This document shows positions 1 to 10,938 of a stretch of 64,000 bases of DNA, one piece after another. Every line of letters begins with the position of its first letter. Within the stretch, counting starts at the first letter, position 1. A model generated the notes under the pieces. It was not told where the DNA came from. It worked only from the letters and a program-made list of their open reading frames with translations, and did no database searches. Source of the stretch: Alphaproteobacteria bacterium. Its GTDB lineage: Bacteria; Pseudomonadota; Alphaproteobacteria; Oceanibaculales; Oceanibaculaceae. Where the stretch lies: contig JAHJHR010000003.1 of the NCBI GenBank assembly GCA_018823745.1, positions 248,001 through 312,000 of the forward strand, in the 5' to 3' direction. A program made the translations under genes and the position numbers.

Positions 1-531
1 CAGCAGGATGCGTTCCTCGATCAGCGCATCGCGCCAGGCCAGGATCGCATCAAAGGTCAGCGGGCTTTCGCAGATGCCGCCGATCATCGCCTCGCGGCCG
101 GCCTCGATGCGCTTGGCGATGGCGATTTCGCCCTCGCGCGACAGCAGCTCGACCGAGCCCATCTCGCGCAGATACATGCGCACCGGGTCATCGGTACGGC
201 CGATATCGTCATCGTCGATATTACCGCCCTTGGCGACTTCCTCTTCGTCATCGCCGGCGGCCGGGCGCTCCTCGCGCTCTTCCTTGTCGTCATCATCGAT
301 GACATTGACGCCCATCTCGGAGAGCTGGGTCATGATGTCTTCGATCTGCTCCGACGACATCTGGTCGGAGGGCAGCGCAGCATTCAGCTCGTCATAGGTG
401 ATATAGCCGCGCTCCTTACCCTTCTGGATAAGACGCTTCACCGCCGCGCCGATATTGTCGATCAGCGGCGCGTCGTTCTGGTCGTCGCGCGCTTCTTCTT
501 TATCTTCGCTCGCTGCCGCTTTGGTTGCCAT
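1..531 (-). CDS. rpoD: RNA polymerase primary sigma factor RpoD, N-terminal part (cut by window edge)
   Basis: The first 177 codons of the housekeeping sigma-70 factor are present, and the rest lies beyond the left edge. The minus-strand ATG at 529-531 opens a short charged leader. A sigma region 1.1-like segment follows (KRLIQKGKERGYITYDELN, about residues 33-51), then a long acidic Asp/Glu-rich stretch, then the region 1.2 motif DPVRMYLREMGSVELLSREGE. These are diagnostic of group 1 sigma factors. It lies 73 bp downstream of dnaG on the same strand, which is the classical primase–sigma arrangement of the macromolecular synthesis operon. The family identity is secure; only the completeness of the gene cannot be judged here. 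Confidence 0.95.
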   Translation of the reverse strand, partial: MATKAAASEDKEEARDDQNDAPLIDNIGAAVKRLIQKGKERGYITYDELNAALPSDQMSSEQIEDIMTQLSEMGVNVIDDDDKEEREERPAAGDDEEEVAKGGNIDDDDIGRTDDPVRMYLREMGSVELLSREGEIAIAKRIEAGREAMIGGICESPLTFDAILAWRDALIEERILL

Positions 532-604
532 TCGTCACTGCCCTCTCAATACAAATAATCGCCGGTCGGACGCCCCCCAGCGCCCTCCCCAACGTAAATC
601 CCCG

Positions 605-2593
605 CTATGATTGACTGTTCGAGTCGTTTCCTGCGGCGCCGTCCCGACTCTCTGCTGTCTGGCTGAACACATCGTTCTGCGACGGTCCATTTACCAGATC
701 TTGCAAGGCCTGACGTAAAGATACCATTCGCGCCCAGTTTTCCTCAGTCATCTCATCGGCCAAGGCGGCCTGCGCCTCTGCCAGCTGGGTTTCCAGCTCC
801 CCTTGCGCCGACAGGCGCATCAGAAAATCATCCAGAGACAGCTTTGTCCGCTCGTCCGGCACGATCGCCCGAACGAACGGCGCTGTATCCTCAACTTCCG
901 GTGCACGCAGCCGCTGCAGGGTCGTCAAAAAACCCTGCGCAGAAAAGTGGCTATGCAGAGCCTCCACGTCAAGGTCGGAAACTGTCGCGGCCATACGCAT
1001 CAACTCGCCGCGCAGCCGATCCAGCGCCGGATCATCCAGCCGGATCTGTGCCACGACCTCGGCATATTCCTCAATCAGCGCCGGGTGGTTAACCATGGCA
1101 GCCAACAGAATCTGCTGGTTCCGGCGCAACCGCAGGCCGGAGGCGAAGGCCCCCATCTTGCGGGTCTCGATCATATCGGCCAGCCGTTCGGACGAGGTGA
1201 TCGGGCGCTCCTGAAATCCGTTCCGGCGATACCGGCCGCGCGGCGGGCGCTCTTTCCAGCGCCGTTCCGACTGCGCTGGTGCAGCGGACGCTGCCGCCGG
1301 GGGCGGTGCCACCATGCCAAGATAGGTCTCATCCATCCGGCGCATCAGGGCCGCCCGGTACAGGGCCTGGATGTTGCGATCCTCGATCCTGGTGGCGAAG
1401 CCTTCCAGGGTCTGGCGCAGCAAGGCAAGCTGTTCCGGCGTCTCGTTCTGCAGCTTGGCCTGCTCGACATCCCACAGCGCCTCGACCATCGGCTTGGCCC
1501 GGTCGATCAGCCGGCGCATCGCCGCCGGGCCTTCCTTGCGGATCAGACTGTCCGGGTCTTCCTTCGCCGGCAACGTAACGAAGCGCAGGCTGAAGCCCGG
1601 CTTCAGCAGCGGCAAGGCACGCTCGGCGGCACGGGCGGCGGCGCGCTGCCCGGCGGAATCGCCGTCAAAGCACAGCACCGGCTCCGGCGCCAGCTTCCAG
1701 AGCTGGATGATCTGGTCCTCGGTCAGGGCGGTGCCGAGCGGCGCCACGGCGTAATCGAACCCGCCCATGGCCAGGCCGATCACGTCCATATACCCCTCGG
1801 TCACCAGCACGCTGCCGATCTTGCCGGCCGATTCGCGCGCCTGGGCCAGGCCATAGAGCACCCGGCCCTTGTGGAACAACGGCGTATCCGGCGAATTCAG
1901 ATATTTCGGCTGGCCATCGCCCATGACGCGCCCGCCAAAGCCGATGACCCGGCCGCGCCGGTCGGTGATCGGGAAGATGACCCGGTTGCGGAAATAATCG
2001 ATCGGGCCGCGCTTGCCGTCGGGCGTGTCCTCCGCCGGCTTGTGCAGGCCAGCCTCGACGATCAGCGTCTCCTCATAGCCTTCGGCGACCAGATGCGCCT
2101 TCAGCGCCGAGCGCTCATTCGGTGCATAGCCAAGGCGGAAGCGTTTCAGCGTCGCCTCGTCCAGCCCGCGGCCCTTGAGGTATTCCATCGCCTCCTTGCC
2201 CACCGGCAGGCGCAGATTGCGCTCATACCAGAGGCAGGCCGCCTCCACCACATCTTCGAGTGTCCGGCGCTTCTGCTGGCGCTCGCGATCCTCCGGCTTC
2301 TCGCGCGGCACGTCGAGACCGGCCATCTGGGCCAGTTTCTCGACCGTTTCCGGGAAGCTCAGCGCCTCGGTCTCGATCACGAAGGTGATGACATCGCCAT
2401 GCGCGCCACAGCCGAAGCAGTGATAGAAGCCCTTGTCGTCATTGACCGTGAAGGAGGGCGTCTTTTCGTTGTGAAACGGACACAGCCCCTGGAATTCCCG
2501 CCCCTTGCGCTGCAAGCGCACGCGCCGACCGACGATCTCGGAGACCGGCAGCCTGTCGCGCAATTCATTCAGAAATTCCGGCGGAAAGGACAT
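605..2593 (-). CDS. dnaG: DNA primase DnaG
   Basis: DnaG makes RNA primers on the lagging strand at the replication fork. The 662-aa protein has an N-terminal CHC2 zinc finger (Cys38, His41, Cys59, Cys62 counted from the chosen start), the catalytic core, a TOPRIM segment (VTEGYMDVIGLA, then FDGDSAGQRAA) and a C-terminal helicase-binding region. An upstream in-frame start at 2623 would add ten residues. The ATG at 2593 is preferred because the family normally begins directly with the helix seen at FPPEFLNELRDRLP. It sits between yqeY and rpoD on the same strand and is probably cotranscribed with rpoD. Confidence 0.96.
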   Translation of the reverse strand: MSFPPEFLNELRDRLPVSEIVGRRVRLQRKGREFQGLCPFHNEKTPSFTVNDDKGFYHCFGCGAHGDVITFVIETEALSFPETVEKLAQMAGLDVPREKPEDRERQQKRRTLEDVVEAACLWYERNLRLPVGKEAMEYLKGRGLDEATLKRFRLGYAPNERSALKAHLVAEGYEETLIVEAGLHKPAEDTPDGKRGPIDYFRNRVIFPITDRRGRVIGFGGRVMGDGQPKYLNSPDTPLFHKGRVLYGLAQARESAGKIGSVLVTEGYMDVIGLAMGGFDYAVAPLGTALTEDQIIQLWKLAPEPVLCFDGDSAGQRAAARAAERALPLLKPGFSLRFVTLPAKEDPDSLIRKEGPAAMRRLIDRAKPMVEALWDVEQAKLQNETPEQLALLRQTLEGFATRIEDRNIQALYRAALMRRMDETYLGMVAPPPAAASAAPAQSERRWKERPPRGRYRRNGFQERPITSSERLADMIETRKMGAFASGLRLRRNQQILLAAMVNHPALIEEYAEVVAQIRLDDPALDRLRGELMRMAATVSDLDVEALHSHFSAQGFLTTLQRLRAPEVEDTAPFVRAIVPDERTKLSLDDFLMRLSAQGELETQLAEAQAALADEMTEENWARMVSLRQALQDLVNGPSQNDVFSQTAESRDGAAGNDSNSQS

Positions 2594-2720
2594 TGAACCC
2601 CAATGCTGCGTGGTCGATGTCAACGCCGTGCCAAGACGAGGGCGCCATCATACGCCGTTTCGTCTGCGGGGCGAGTCCCAGATATATGGGGCGGGGCGGC
2701 CCGATTTCCTATCGGCCGCC

Positions 2721-3179
2721 TTACGCTACCAGCCGACCGCGCAGCAGGCCGCTGGCCTTGGCGAAATCCATCTGGCCGGGATAATGCTGCTTCAGGAAGG
2801 CCATGACCTTGCCCATATCCTTCACGCCGCTGGGCTGGACATCGGTGATCGCCCGCTCGACGGCGGTGGCGATCTCCTCCTCACCCAGCTGGGTCGGCAG
2901 GAAGCCTTCGATGATGACGATCTCGCCGCGCTCCTGCTCGGCCAGTTCACAGCGACCGCCGCGCTCGTACATATCAATGGAATCGTGACGCTGCTTGATC
3001 ATGCTCTGCAGCATCTGCTGGATCTCGGTATCCGTGATCCCGTCATTATTCCCGCGGCCCCGTGCGCAAATGTCGCGGTCCTTGAGGGCAGCTAGAATGA
3101 GGCGCAAGGTAGAGACCGCGCGGGTGTCGCGGGCCTTCATCGACTCTTTAAGCGATTCGGTAAGCTGTTGGCGAAGCAT
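2721..3179 (-). CDS. GatB/YqeY domain-containing protein
   Basis: This 152-aa protein is a YqeY-type stand-alone domain related to the C-terminal tRNA-binding domain of the GatB subunit of the tRNA amidotransferase. The molecular function of the stand-alone form is not firmly established. The family pattern is clear: an N-terminal helix with ESLKESMKARD, the LRLILAALKDRDI helix, an EFLP-like segment (IEGFLPTQLGEEE), and a C-terminal MGKVMAFLKQHYPGQMD stretch. An in-frame upstream start at 3224 exists, but the start at 3179 (MLRQQLTE) matches the usual family start. YqeY commonly lies immediately upstream of dnaG in alphaproteobacteria, as here. Confidence 0.9.
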   Translation of the reverse strand: MLRQQLTESLKESMKARDTRAVSTLRLILAALKDRDICARGRGNNDGITDTEIQQMLQSMIKQRHDSIDMYERGGRCELAEQERGEIVIIEGFLPTQLGEEEIATAVERAITDVQPSGVKDMGKVMAFLKQHYPGQMDFAKASGLLRGRLVA

Positions 3180-3297
3180 AGGGTTCCTCGCAATTGCCAG
3201 CGAAGTCATGGGACGGTAATCCAAAAATGATTTCCACGCAATTCGATAAAAATTGCCAAGTGACTGTTTTCACAAGGAAAATTTTATTTCACAAGAC

Positions 3298-3326
3298 TTG
3301 ACTGCGGCACGTGATTTGCTTATCAC
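3298..3326 (+). promoter_or_regulatory. Candidate sigma-70 promoter for carAB
   Basis: TTGACT (3298-3303) and TATCAC (3321-3326) are separated by 17 bp. They lie in the AT-richer gap between the divergent yqeY and carA genes. Transcription would start near 3333 and give a leader of about 70 nt before the carA ATG. This is a consensus match only. Confidence 0.4.
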
Positions 3327-3404
3327 TCCGCCAATTTGCCCGCCGCTGCATCTCTGCGCCCGCCTCACCGGCGGCCTGCGGGCGCTCGATATAGGATAGG
3401 CCGC

Positions 3405-4592
3405 ATGCCAAATCAATATGGTTTCACCGCCCCGCCCCAGCCAGAGGGGGCAACGGCGGCGCTGGTGCTCGCCGACGGAACGGTATTCTGGGGCCATGGC
3501 CTCGGTGCCGCGACGACCAAGGTGGGCGAGGTCTGCTTCAACACCTCGCTGACCGGATATCAGGAGATCATGACTGACCCGTCCTATGCCGGGCAGATCA
3601 TCACCTTCACCTTCCCGCATATCGGCAATGTCGGCGCCAATGACGCCGATAACGAGACGATCACCCCGCCGGCGCGCGGGCTGGTCCTGCGGGCCTCGAT
3701 CACCGAGCCGTCGAATTACCGCGCCACGCGCCATATGGATGACTGGCTGAAAAGCCACGATCTGCCGGGCATCAGCGGCGTCGACACCCGCAAACTGACC
3801 CGCCGCATCCGCGACAGCGGCGCGCCGAACGGGGCGCTGCGCCATGCGCCGGACGGCAAGCTGAACATCGAGGAACTGCACGCACTGGCCGTCGAATGGC
3901 CGGGGCTGGAGGGTATGGATCTTGCCAGGGAGGTTTCCTGCCGCCAGACCTATAAATGGGATGAAACACTCTGGGCCTTTGCCGAGGGCGATACGCCCGA
4001 CGGGTTCGGTACGCTGGCCAGCCCGAAGAAGAAGGTGGTCGCCGTCGATTTCGGCGCCAAGCGCAACATCTTGCGCTGCCTGGCCAATGCGGGCTGCGAC
4101 GTGACCGTGGTGCCGGCGACGGCAACCGCCGAGGATATCCTGCGGCACAAGCCCGATGGCGTATTCCTGGCCAATGGCCCGGGCGATCCGGCGGCAACCG
4201 GCGAATACGCCGTGCCGGTGCTGAAGGAACTGATCGAGAAGAACATGCCGGTCTTCGGCATCTGCCTCGGCCACCAGATGCTGGCTTTGGCGCTGGGCGG
4301 CAAGACCGGCAAGATGGAGCGCGGCCATCGCGGCGCCAACCATCCGGTGAAGGATCTGGAAACCGGGAAGGTCGAGATCACCAGCCAGAATCACGGCTTC
4401 GTGGTCGATGGCGACAGCCTGCCGGACACGGTCGAAGTCACCCATATCTCGCTGTTCGACGGATCGGTCGAAGGGTTGAAGATGAAGGACAAGCCGGTCT
4501 TCTCCGTGCAATACCATCCCGAGGCGAGCCCTGGCCCGCATGACAGCCACTACCTCTTCGACCGCTTCGTAGATTTGATGGGCCGGAAATAA
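3405..4592 (+). CDS. carA: Carbamoyl-phosphate synthase small subunit (glutaminase) CarA
   Basis: CarA hydrolyses glutamine and channels ammonia to CarB to make carbamoyl phosphate for pyrimidine and arginine synthesis. The 395-aa protein has the N-terminal CPSase small-chain domain ([33 protein letters not shown]) and a C-terminal class I glutamine amidotransferase domain. That domain carries nucleophile Cys287 in [10 protein letters not shown] and the His/Glu pair in [14 protein letters not shown]. The ATG at 3405 is chosen because the upstream in-frame alternative (3336) adds a Pro/Ala/Arg-rich stretch atypical of the family. Its TAA overlaps the ATG of carB by one base, so the two genes are translationally coupled. 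Confidence 0.97.
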   Translation: MPNQYGFTAPPQPEGATAALVLADGTVFWGHGLGAATTKVGEVCFNTSLTGYQEIMTDPSYAGQIITFTFPHIGNVGANDADNETITPPARGLVLRASITEPSNYRATRHMDDWLKSHDLPGISGVDTRKLTRRIRDSGAPNGALRHAPDGKLNIEELHALAVEWPGLEGMDLAREVSCRQTYKWDETLWAFAEGDTPDGFGTLASPKKKVVAVDFGAKRNILRCLANAGCDVTVVPATATAEDILRHKPDGVFLANGPGDPAATGEYAVPVLKELIEKNMPVFGICLGHQMLALALGGKTGKMERGHRGANHPVKDLETGKVEITSQNHGFVVDGDSLPDTVEVTHISLFDGSVEGLKMKDKPVFSVQYHPEASPGPHDSHYLFDRFVDLMGRK

Positions 4593-7500
4593 TGCCGAAA
4601 CGTACAGATATCTCTTCGATCCTGATCATCGGCGCCGGCCCCATCGTCATCGGACAGGCCTGCGAATTCGATTATTCCGGCACCCAGGCCTGCAAGGCGC
4701 TGAAGGATGAGGGCTACCGCGTCATCCTGGTGAACTCCAACCCGGCGACGATCATGACCGATCCGGGTCTGGCCGACGCCACCTATATTGAGCCGATCAC
4801 GGCGGCCATCGTCGCCAAGATCATCGAGAAGGAGCGCCCGGACGCGCTGCTGCCGACCATGGGCGGCCAGACCGCGCTGAACACGGCGCGCGACCTCGCC
4901 AAGAACGGCACGCTGGAGAAATTCGGCGTGGAGCTGATCGGCGCCGATCTGGAAGCCATCGAGATGGCCGAGGACCGCCTGCTGTTCCGCCAGGCGATGG
5001 ACCGCATCGGCGTGCCCTCGCCGAAGAGCAGCCTGATCAAGTCGCTGGACGGTGCCGACGCGGCGCTAGCCGAGGTTGGCCTGCCGGCGATCATCCGCCC
5101 GTCCTTCACTCTGGGCGGCCAGGGCGGCGGCATCGCCTATAACCGCGAGGAATTCGAGCAGATCGTCCAGCAGGGCCTGCGCCTGTCGCCGGTCCATGAG
5201 GTGCTGATCGAGGAATCGGTGCTGGGCTGGAAGGAATTCGAGATGGAGGTGGTCCGCGACAAAGCGGATAACTGCATCATCGTCTGCTCCATCGAGAATA
5301 TCGACCCGATGGGCGTGCATACCGGCGATTCCATCACCGTGGCCCCGGCGCTGACCTTGACCGACAAGGAATATCAGCGCATGCGCAACGCCTCCATCGC
5401 CTGTCTGCGCGAGATCGGCGTGGATACCGGCGGCTCCAATGTGCAGTTCGCGGTGAACCCCGAGGATGGCCGCCTGGTCGTCATCGAGATGAACCCGCGC
5501 GTCAGCCGGTCCTCGGCGCTGGCCTCCAAGGCGACCGGCTTCCCGATTGCCAAGATCGCTGCCAAGCTGGCCGTCGGCTATACGCTGGACGAGCTGGACA
5601 ACGACATCACCGGCGTCACCCCGGCCTCCTTCGAGCCGACCATCGACTATGTCGTAACGAAGATGCCGCGCTTCACCTTCGAGAAATTCCCCGGCGCCGA
5701 CCCGATCCTGAGCACCTCCATGAAGTCGGTCGGCGAGGCCATGTCGATCGGCCGCACCTTCCAGGAAAGCCTGCAGAAGGCGCTGCGCTCCATGGAAACC
5801 GGGCTGACCGGCCTGAACGAGGTCGATATCCCGGGTGTCGAGGGCGACAAAGTCGACCGCGCCGCCGTCATCGCGGCCCTGAGCAAGGCGACACCGGACC
5901 GGCTGGTGCGCACCGCGCAGGCCTTCCGCCTTGGCCTGACAGTCGAGGAAATCCATCAGGCCTGCGCCATCGATCCGTGGTTCCTGCGCCAGATCCAGGA
6001 ACTGGTCGAAGTCGAGGCCGATATCCGCAAGACCGGCCTGCCGGAAGACAAGCCGGGCCTGCACCGGCTGAAGCAGATGGGCTTCTCCGACGCAAGGCTG
6101 GCCGAGCTGGTCGGCCTTTCGGAGGAGGAGGTTGCCGCCCGGCGCCGCATCCTGGACATCCATCCGGTCTACAAGCGTATTGACACCTGCGGCGGCGAAT
6201 TCGCCAGCCTCACGCCCTATATGTATTCGACCTATGAGGGCAATGGTCACGAGCCGGCCGAGTGTGAATCCGAGCCGACCGACCGGCAGAAGATCGTCAT
6301 TCTGGGCGGCGGGCCGAACCGGATCGGCCAGGGCATCGAATTCGACTATTGCTGCGTCCATGCCGCCTTCGCCCTGTCGGAGGCCGGCTATGAGACCATC
6401 ATGGTCAATTGCAACCCGGAAACCGTCTCGACCGATTACGACACTGCCGACCGGCTGTATTTCGAGCCCCTGACCGCCGAGGATGTCATCGAGCTGGTGC
6501 GCCTGGAGCAGTCCAACGGCACCGTGTTGGGCGTCATCGTCCAGTTCGGCGGCCAGACCCCGCTGAAGCTGGCGGCGGCGCTGGAGGCAGCGAATATCCC
6601 CATCCTCGGCACCTCACCGGACGCCATCGACCTGGCGGAGGACCGCAAGCGCTTCCAGCAGCTGCTGAAGCAGATCAATTTGCGCCAGCCGCAGAACGAC
6701 ACTGCCTACTCGGCCGAGGAAGCGGAGAAGATCGCGCTGGAAATCGGCTTCCCGGTCGTCATCCGTCCGTCCTATGTGCTGGGCGGACGGGCGATGGAGA
6801 TCGTCCATGATGTCAGCCAGCTGCGCCGCTACATGCGCGACGCGGTGAAGGTGTCGGGCAAGAACCCGGTGCTGATCGACGATTTCCTCAGCCACGCCAC
6901 CGAGGTCGATGTGGACGCGCTGGCCGATGGCGAGGATGTCTATATCGCCGGCATCATGGAGCATATCGAGGAAGCCGGCATTCATTCCGGCGACAGCGCC
7001 TGCTCCCTGCCGCCGATCACTTTGGCGGTCGATATCATCGAGGAAATCCGCAAGCAGACCCGCCTGCTGGCCCAGGGGCTGAACGTGGTCGGCCTGATGA
7101 ATGTGCAGTTCGCCGTGAAGGGCAACGACATCTTCATTCTGGAGGTCAATCCCCGCGCCAGCCGCACCGTGCCCTTCGTCGCCAAGGCAACCGGCACGCC
7201 CATCGCCAAGATCGCGTCGCGCGTCATGGCCGGGGAAAAGCTGGCCAATTTCGATCTGCCGACCGGGCCGCTGAAGCATGTCGCGGTGAAGGAAGCCGTC
7301 TTCCCCTTCGCCCGCTTCCCCGGCGTCGATCTGATCCTCGGGCCGGAGATGAAATCGACCGGCGAGGTGATGGGCATCGACATGGATTTCGGCATGGCCT
7401 TCGCCAAGGCACAGCTGGCCGCTGGTGTGGAACTGCCGCAGGCCGGCACGGTCTTCATCTCGGTGAAGGATGATGACAAGCCGCTGGCCGCCCAGCTGGC

Positions 7501-7846
7501 GAAAAAGCTGGTTTCTTTCGGCTTCAAGGTCATTGCGACCGCCGGTACGGCCAATTACCTGAAGCAGGAAGGCCTGATCGTCGACCGCGTGAAGAAGGTG
7601 CTGGAAGGCCGGCCGCACATCGTCGACAACATGCTCAGCGGGCATGTCGATCTGGTCTTCAACTCGACCGAAGGTGCACAGGCCATATCCGATAGTTTCA
7701 GCTTGCGCCGCACTGCGCTCACCCACAATATTCCCTATTATACGACGGTAGAAGGAGCCCGGGCGGCTGTTCAGGCCATTGAGGCTTTACGCTCGGGACG
7801 GATTGAAGTGGCGCCACTGCAATCCTATGTAACCGGATCGTTCTAG
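4592..7846 (+). CDS. carB: Carbamoyl-phosphate synthase large subunit CarB
   Basis: CarB makes carbamoyl phosphate from bicarbonate, ammonia and two ATP. At 1084 aa it has the expected full length. It has two homologous ATP-grasp halves: the first opens with [22 protein letters not shown], and the second opens with [24 protein letters not shown] near residue 568. Each half carries the metal/ATP motif ([20 protein letters not shown] and [20 protein letters not shown]). A C-terminal MGS-like allosteric domain runs from about residue 945. It overlaps carA by one base. A possible terminator follows at 7882-7918. Confidence 0.98.
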   Translation: MPKRTDISSILIIGAGPIVIGQACEFDYSGTQACKALKDEGYRVILVNSNPATIMTDPGLADATYIEPITAAIVAKIIEKERPDALLPTMGGQTALNTARDLAKNGTLEKFGVELIGADLEAIEMAEDRLLFRQAMDRIGVPSPKSSLIKSLDGADAALAEVGLPAIIRPSFTLGGQGGGIAYNREEFEQIVQQGLRLSPVHEVLIEESVLGWKEFEMEVVRDKADNCIIVCSIENIDPMGVHTGDSITVAPALTLTDKEYQRMRNASIACLREIGVDTGGSNVQFAVNPEDGRLVVIEMNPRVSRSSALASKATGFPIAKIAAKLAVGYTLDELDNDITGVTPASFEPTIDYVVTKMPRFTFEKFPGADPILSTSMKSVGEAMSIGRTFQESLQKALRSMETGLTGLNEVDIPGVEGDKVDRAAVIAALSKATPDRLVRTAQAFRLGLTVEEIHQACAIDPWFLRQIQELVEVEADIRKTGLPEDKPGLHRLKQMGFSDARLAELVGLSEEEVAARRRILDIHPVYKRIDTCGGEFASLTPYMYSTYEGNGHEPAECESEPTDRQKIVILGGGPNRIGQGIEFDYCCVHAAFALSEAGYETIMVNCNPETVSTDYDTADRLYFEPLTAEDVIELVRLEQSNGTVLGVIVQFGGQTPLKLAAALEAANIPILGTSPDAIDLAEDRKRFQQLLKQINLRQPQNDTAYSAEEAEKIALEIGFPVVIRPSYVLGGRAMEIVHDVSQLRRYMRDAVKVSGKNPVLIDDFLSHATEVDVDALADGEDVYIAGIMEHIEEAGIHSGDSACSLPPITLAVDIIEEIRKQTRLLAQGLNVVGLMNVQFAVKGNDIFILEVNPRASRTVPFVAKATGTPIAKIASRVMAGEKLANFDLPTGPLKHVAVKEAVFPFARFPGVDLILGPEMKSTGEVMGIDMDFGMAFAKAQLAAGVELPQAGTVFISVKDDDKPLAAQLAKKLVSFGFKVIATAGTANYLKQEGLIVDRVKKVLEGRPHIVDNMLSGHVDLVFNSTEGAQAISDSFSLRRTALTHNIPYYTTVEGARAAVQAIEALRSGRIEVAPLQSYVTGSF

Positions 7847-7881
7847 GTTCTGGCAGGTTCCGGAACCGGGCGGTGTAACGG

Positions 7882-7918
7882 CCGCGCGGCGGATTATTGT
7901 TGTGTCGCGCGGGTTTTT
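7882..7918 (+). terminator. Possible intrinsic terminator after carAB
   Basis: CCGCGCG (7882-7888) can pair with CGCGCGG (7906-7912) across a 17-nt loop, followed by GTTTTT. The loop is long, so the call is moderate. It would separate carAB from greA. Confidence 0.4.
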
Positions 7919-7943
7919 CTATGGCTGACGGGACGAGACGAAT

Positions 7944-8417
<474 letters not shown>

Positions 8418-8439
8418 CGCCATAGACGGTTCAAATACA

Positions 8440-8469
8440 AAGGGCGGGGCCTTGCGGTCCCGCCCTTTT
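8440..8469 (+). terminator. Intrinsic terminator of greA
   Basis: AAGGGCGGG (8440-8448) and CCCGCCCTT (8459-8467) form a perfect 9-bp stem with a 10-nt loop that runs into a short T stretch. It lies between the convergent greA and Lrp-type genes and may act in both directions. Confidence 0.8.
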
Positions 8470-8502
8470 CTATTGAGCTATCAGGCTGCCAGCGTTTCGA
8501 CC

Positions 8503-9000
8503 TCAATCCTCCTCGACCGCATCGACATCGATGGGCACGCCGGGGCGGTGCTTGGTGGTCTGCAGCACCTGCATGGTCTTCACATGGTTCACATTAGGGG
8601 CGGCCGTCAGGCTTTCATCGACGAAGGTCTTGTAGGCATCCCAGTTCTCCGCCACAACCTTCAGCAGGAAATCGGCCTCGCCGGCCAGCATGTGGCATTC
8701 GCGGACTTCCGGCCAGCTTTCGACCAGTTGCTCGAATTTCTGCAGATCGGTCTTTGCCTGGCTCGACAGGCCAATCAGCGCGAACACGGTCAGCTCATAG
8801 CCCAGAAGCTCCGGTGCGATATCGGCGTGATAGCCGCGGATGAAACCGGACTCCTCCAGGGCACGCACACGGCGCAGGCAGGGCGGTGCCGAAATGCCGG
8901 CCCGGCGCGCAAGATCCACATTGGTCATGCGGCCATTGCCCTGAAGATCGTCGAGAATGCGACGATCAATGCGATCGAGTTTTACGCGCCTGGTCGGCAT
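8503..9000 (-). CDS. Lrp/AsnC family transcriptional regulator
   Basis: This 165-aa protein has an N-terminal winged helix-turn-helix (LDRIDRRILDDLQGNGRMTN, then LARRAGISAPPCLRRVRALE) and a C-terminal RAM ligand-binding and oligomerisation domain (about residues 70-150, AEADFLLKVVAENWDAYKTF). The family usually senses amino acids and often regulates itself and amino-acid genes. Its target cannot be read from the sequence. The AT-rich inverted motif just upstream of the start is a candidate autoregulatory site. Confidence 0.9.
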   Translation of the reverse strand: MPTRRVKLDRIDRRILDDLQGNGRMTNVDLARRAGISAPPCLRRVRALEESGFIRGYHADIAPELLGYELTVFALIGLSSQAKTDLQKFEQLVESWPEVRECHMLAGEADFLLKVVAENWDAYKTFVDESLTAAPNVNHVKTMQVLQTTKHRPGVPIDVDAVEED

Positions 9001-9056
9001 ACCTGATTTCCTTGAAGCTGGAAGAAGCGAAGGGAGAGGACCGAAAAGCCTGAATT

Positions 9057-9105
9057 CGCGTAATTATATAATAAGTCGCCGCGCATCTCGCAATTATATT
9101 ACGCG
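9057..9105. promoter_or_regulatory. AT-rich inverted repeat, candidate Lrp-type operator
   Basis: CGCGTAATTATAT (9057-9069) and AATTATATTACGCG (9092-9105) face each other across a GC-rich centre, 57-105 bp upstream of the Lrp/AsnC start. CGCGTAAT is exactly inverted. The AT-rich half-sites resemble those bound by Lrp-family proteins. Confidence 0.4.
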
Positions 9106-9198
9106 GAAATTTTGCCCAATCGTGACGATTCAATTGCTTGCCGGATTTCAGCCCTCATGCCACGGTGCCGCGCTTTTCCGGCGTCAGAAAGCCCTGCG

Positions 9199-10158
9199 AT
9201 GAACCCCTCCAACCTGTCCTGCTGGGTGATGACCGACGGTAAGGTCGGCATGGAAATCCAGTGTATCGGCCTTGCCGAGGCGCTGGGGATCACCCCCGTG
9301 GTGAAGCGCATCGCCCCCGCTTTGCCCTGGCGCTGGCTGCCGCCCTCCCCGCTCTGGGCCTCGCTGGCTGCGGCCGGGCCGGGCGGCGACCGGCTGGAAC
9401 CGCCCTTTCCGGATTTGCTGATAGCCAGCGGCCGGCAATCCGCCGGCCCCGCCATCGCCCTACGCAAGGCCAGCGGCGGCAGGACGTTCGTCGTGCAGAT
9501 CCAGGACCCGAAGACCGCCCCGTCGAATTTCGACCTGATGATCGTGCCGGAGCATGACACGGTGCGCGGCGACAATGTGTTCCGAACCTTCGGCTCGCTG
9601 AACCGCGTCACCCGCGCCCGGCTGGATAATGAGGCTACGAAATTCGCCCCGGCGCTGGCACATCTGCCGCGCCCGCTGGTCACCGTTTCCGTCGGCGGCA
9701 GCAATGACCGCTATACGCTGGACCGCGCCGCCATCGACGATCTCTGCGACAAGCTGCTGGCCCTGACGCACAGCCAGGGCGTCGGCCTCGCCGTCACGCC
9801 GTCCCGCCGCACCGGTGCCGAGAACGAGCAGCGCCTGCGCGAGCGGCTGAAGGATGCCCCGGCCGTGGTCTGGGATGGCAGCGGCGAAAATCCCTATTTC
9901 GGCTATCTCGGTTTGGCGGATTACCTCGTCGTCACCTGCGATTCGGTAAACATGGTTTCCGAGGCCTGCGCCACCGGCAAGCCGGTGCATGTCGTCATGC
10001 TGAAGGGCGGCAGCGCCAAGTTCGAGCGTTTCCACGACGCCATGCGCGCGGCTGGCTATACCCGCCCCTTCGCCGGCGCGCTGGAGGACTGGAGCTACAC
10101 GCCGCTGGACGAAACCGCCCGCGCCGCTGCTGAGGTGAAGCGCCGGCTGGCAGAGTGA
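9199..10158 (+). CDS. ELM1/DUF1022-like mitochondrial-fission-ELM1 family protein
   Basis: The 319-aa product matches the family that in plants includes ELM1 and in bacteria is mostly uncharacterised. Recognisable features are CWVMTDGKVGMEIQCIGLAEALG at the N-terminus, the LLIASGRQSAGPAIALRK segment, a central VSVGGSNDRY motif, and a C-terminal glycosyltransferase-like half (LADYLVVTCDSVNMVSEACATGKPVHV). The bacterial role is unknown, and the two-lobed layout suggests a GT-B-like fold by inference. The ATG at 9199 is preferred over a TTG at 9112 because the family motif begins right after it. The next gene starts 106 bp downstream. Confidence 0.75.
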   Translation: MNPSNLSCWVMTDGKVGMEIQCIGLAEALGITPVVKRIAPALPWRWLPPSPLWASLAAAGPGGDRLEPPFPDLLIASGRQSAGPAIALRKASGGRTFVVQIQDPKTAPSNFDLMIVPEHDTVRGDNVFRTFGSLNRVTRARLDNEATKFAPALAHLPRPLVTVSVGGSNDRYTLDRAAIDDLCDKLLALTHSQGVGLAVTPSRRTGAENEQRLRERLKDAPAVVWDGSGENPYFGYLGLADYLVVTCDSVNMVSEACATGKPVHVVMLKGGSAKFERFHDAMRAAGYTRPFAGALEDWSYTPLDETARAAAEVKRRLAE

Positions 10159-10264
10159 GGGAAAGCTTAGAGCACCCTGCCTGCGACACCCTGCGGCATG
10201 ACGCGACGTTGTAATTAACGCCGCCGGGCCGTACATAATCGGGCGTGGAAACGGATGTGATGTC

Positions 10265-10891
10265 ATGACCCTGATCGATATCGCCGGCTTTCGCGCCACC
10301 CCGGCGGCGCATGATCCCTTCCCCTTTCTGGTGATGGAGAATTTCGTGCGCCCGGAGGCCGCCGCCGCTGTCACGCGCGACTTCCCTGTTATCGACAAGG
10401 GCGGCAGCTTCGATCTGTCCACCGTCAGCGTCGGGCCGGCGGTGCAGGATCTGATCGACGAACTGAACAGCGACGCCCTGCGCGACGCTTTCGCGGCGAA
10501 ATTCGGCATCGACCTTGCGGGACGCCCGACTACCTTCACCTTGCGCGGCATGAGCCGCGAGAAGGATGGCCGCATCCATACCGACAGCAAGACCAAGCTG
10601 ATCACCGCGCTGATCTATCTGAATCCCGACTGGGAGCCGGCGGCCGAGGGCGGCAGGCTGCGCATGCTGCGCTCCTCCTCCGATCTGGAGGATTACGTCG
10701 CCGAAGTGCCGCCAAGCTTCGGCACGCTGGTTGCCTTCAAATGCCAGGACAATGCCTGGCATGGCCACAAGCCCTTCATCGGCCAGCGCCGCTCGATCCA
10801 GCTGAACTGGGTTGTCGATGAGAGCGCCGTCACTGCCAGCCGCGGGCGGCACCGGCTTTCCGCCTTCTTCAAGAAGCTGCTGCCGGCCTGA
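10265..10891 (+). CDS. 2-oxoglutarate/Fe(II)-dependent oxygenase family protein
   Basis: This 208-aa protein has the facial-triad pattern of the 2OG-Fe(II) oxygenase (prolyl-hydroxylase-like) superfamily. It has His105-x-Asp107 in RIHTDSKTK, a distal His at 166 or 168 in NAWHGHKP, and a candidate 2OG-binding Arg176 in GQRRSIQLNW. The substrate is not predictable. It starts a compact group with the 637-aa unknown protein (47 bp gap) and a GNAT acetyltransferase (8 bp further gap), so the substrate may be a molecule or protein handled by that operon. Confidence 0.8.
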   Translation: MTLIDIAGFRATPAAHDPFPFLVMENFVRPEAAAAVTRDFPVIDKGGSFDLSTVSVGPAVQDLIDELNSDALRDAFAAKFGIDLAGRPTTFTLRGMSREKDGRIHTDSKTKLITALIYLNPDWEPAAEGGRLRMLRSSSDLEDYVAEVPPSFGTLVAFKCQDNAWHGHKPFIGQRRSIQLNWVVDESAVTASRGRHRLSAFFKKLLPA

Positions 10892-10938
10892 CCGGCCGGC
10901 ACGCCCTTTCCTTTCAGAAAAAAGAACAGCGACACGCC

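Noticed and set aside
803-2596. 597-aa plus-strand reading frame
   Set aside because: It lies exactly antisense to dnaG, is very rich in Arg, Gln and His, and has no family resemblance. It is a GC-driven shadow.
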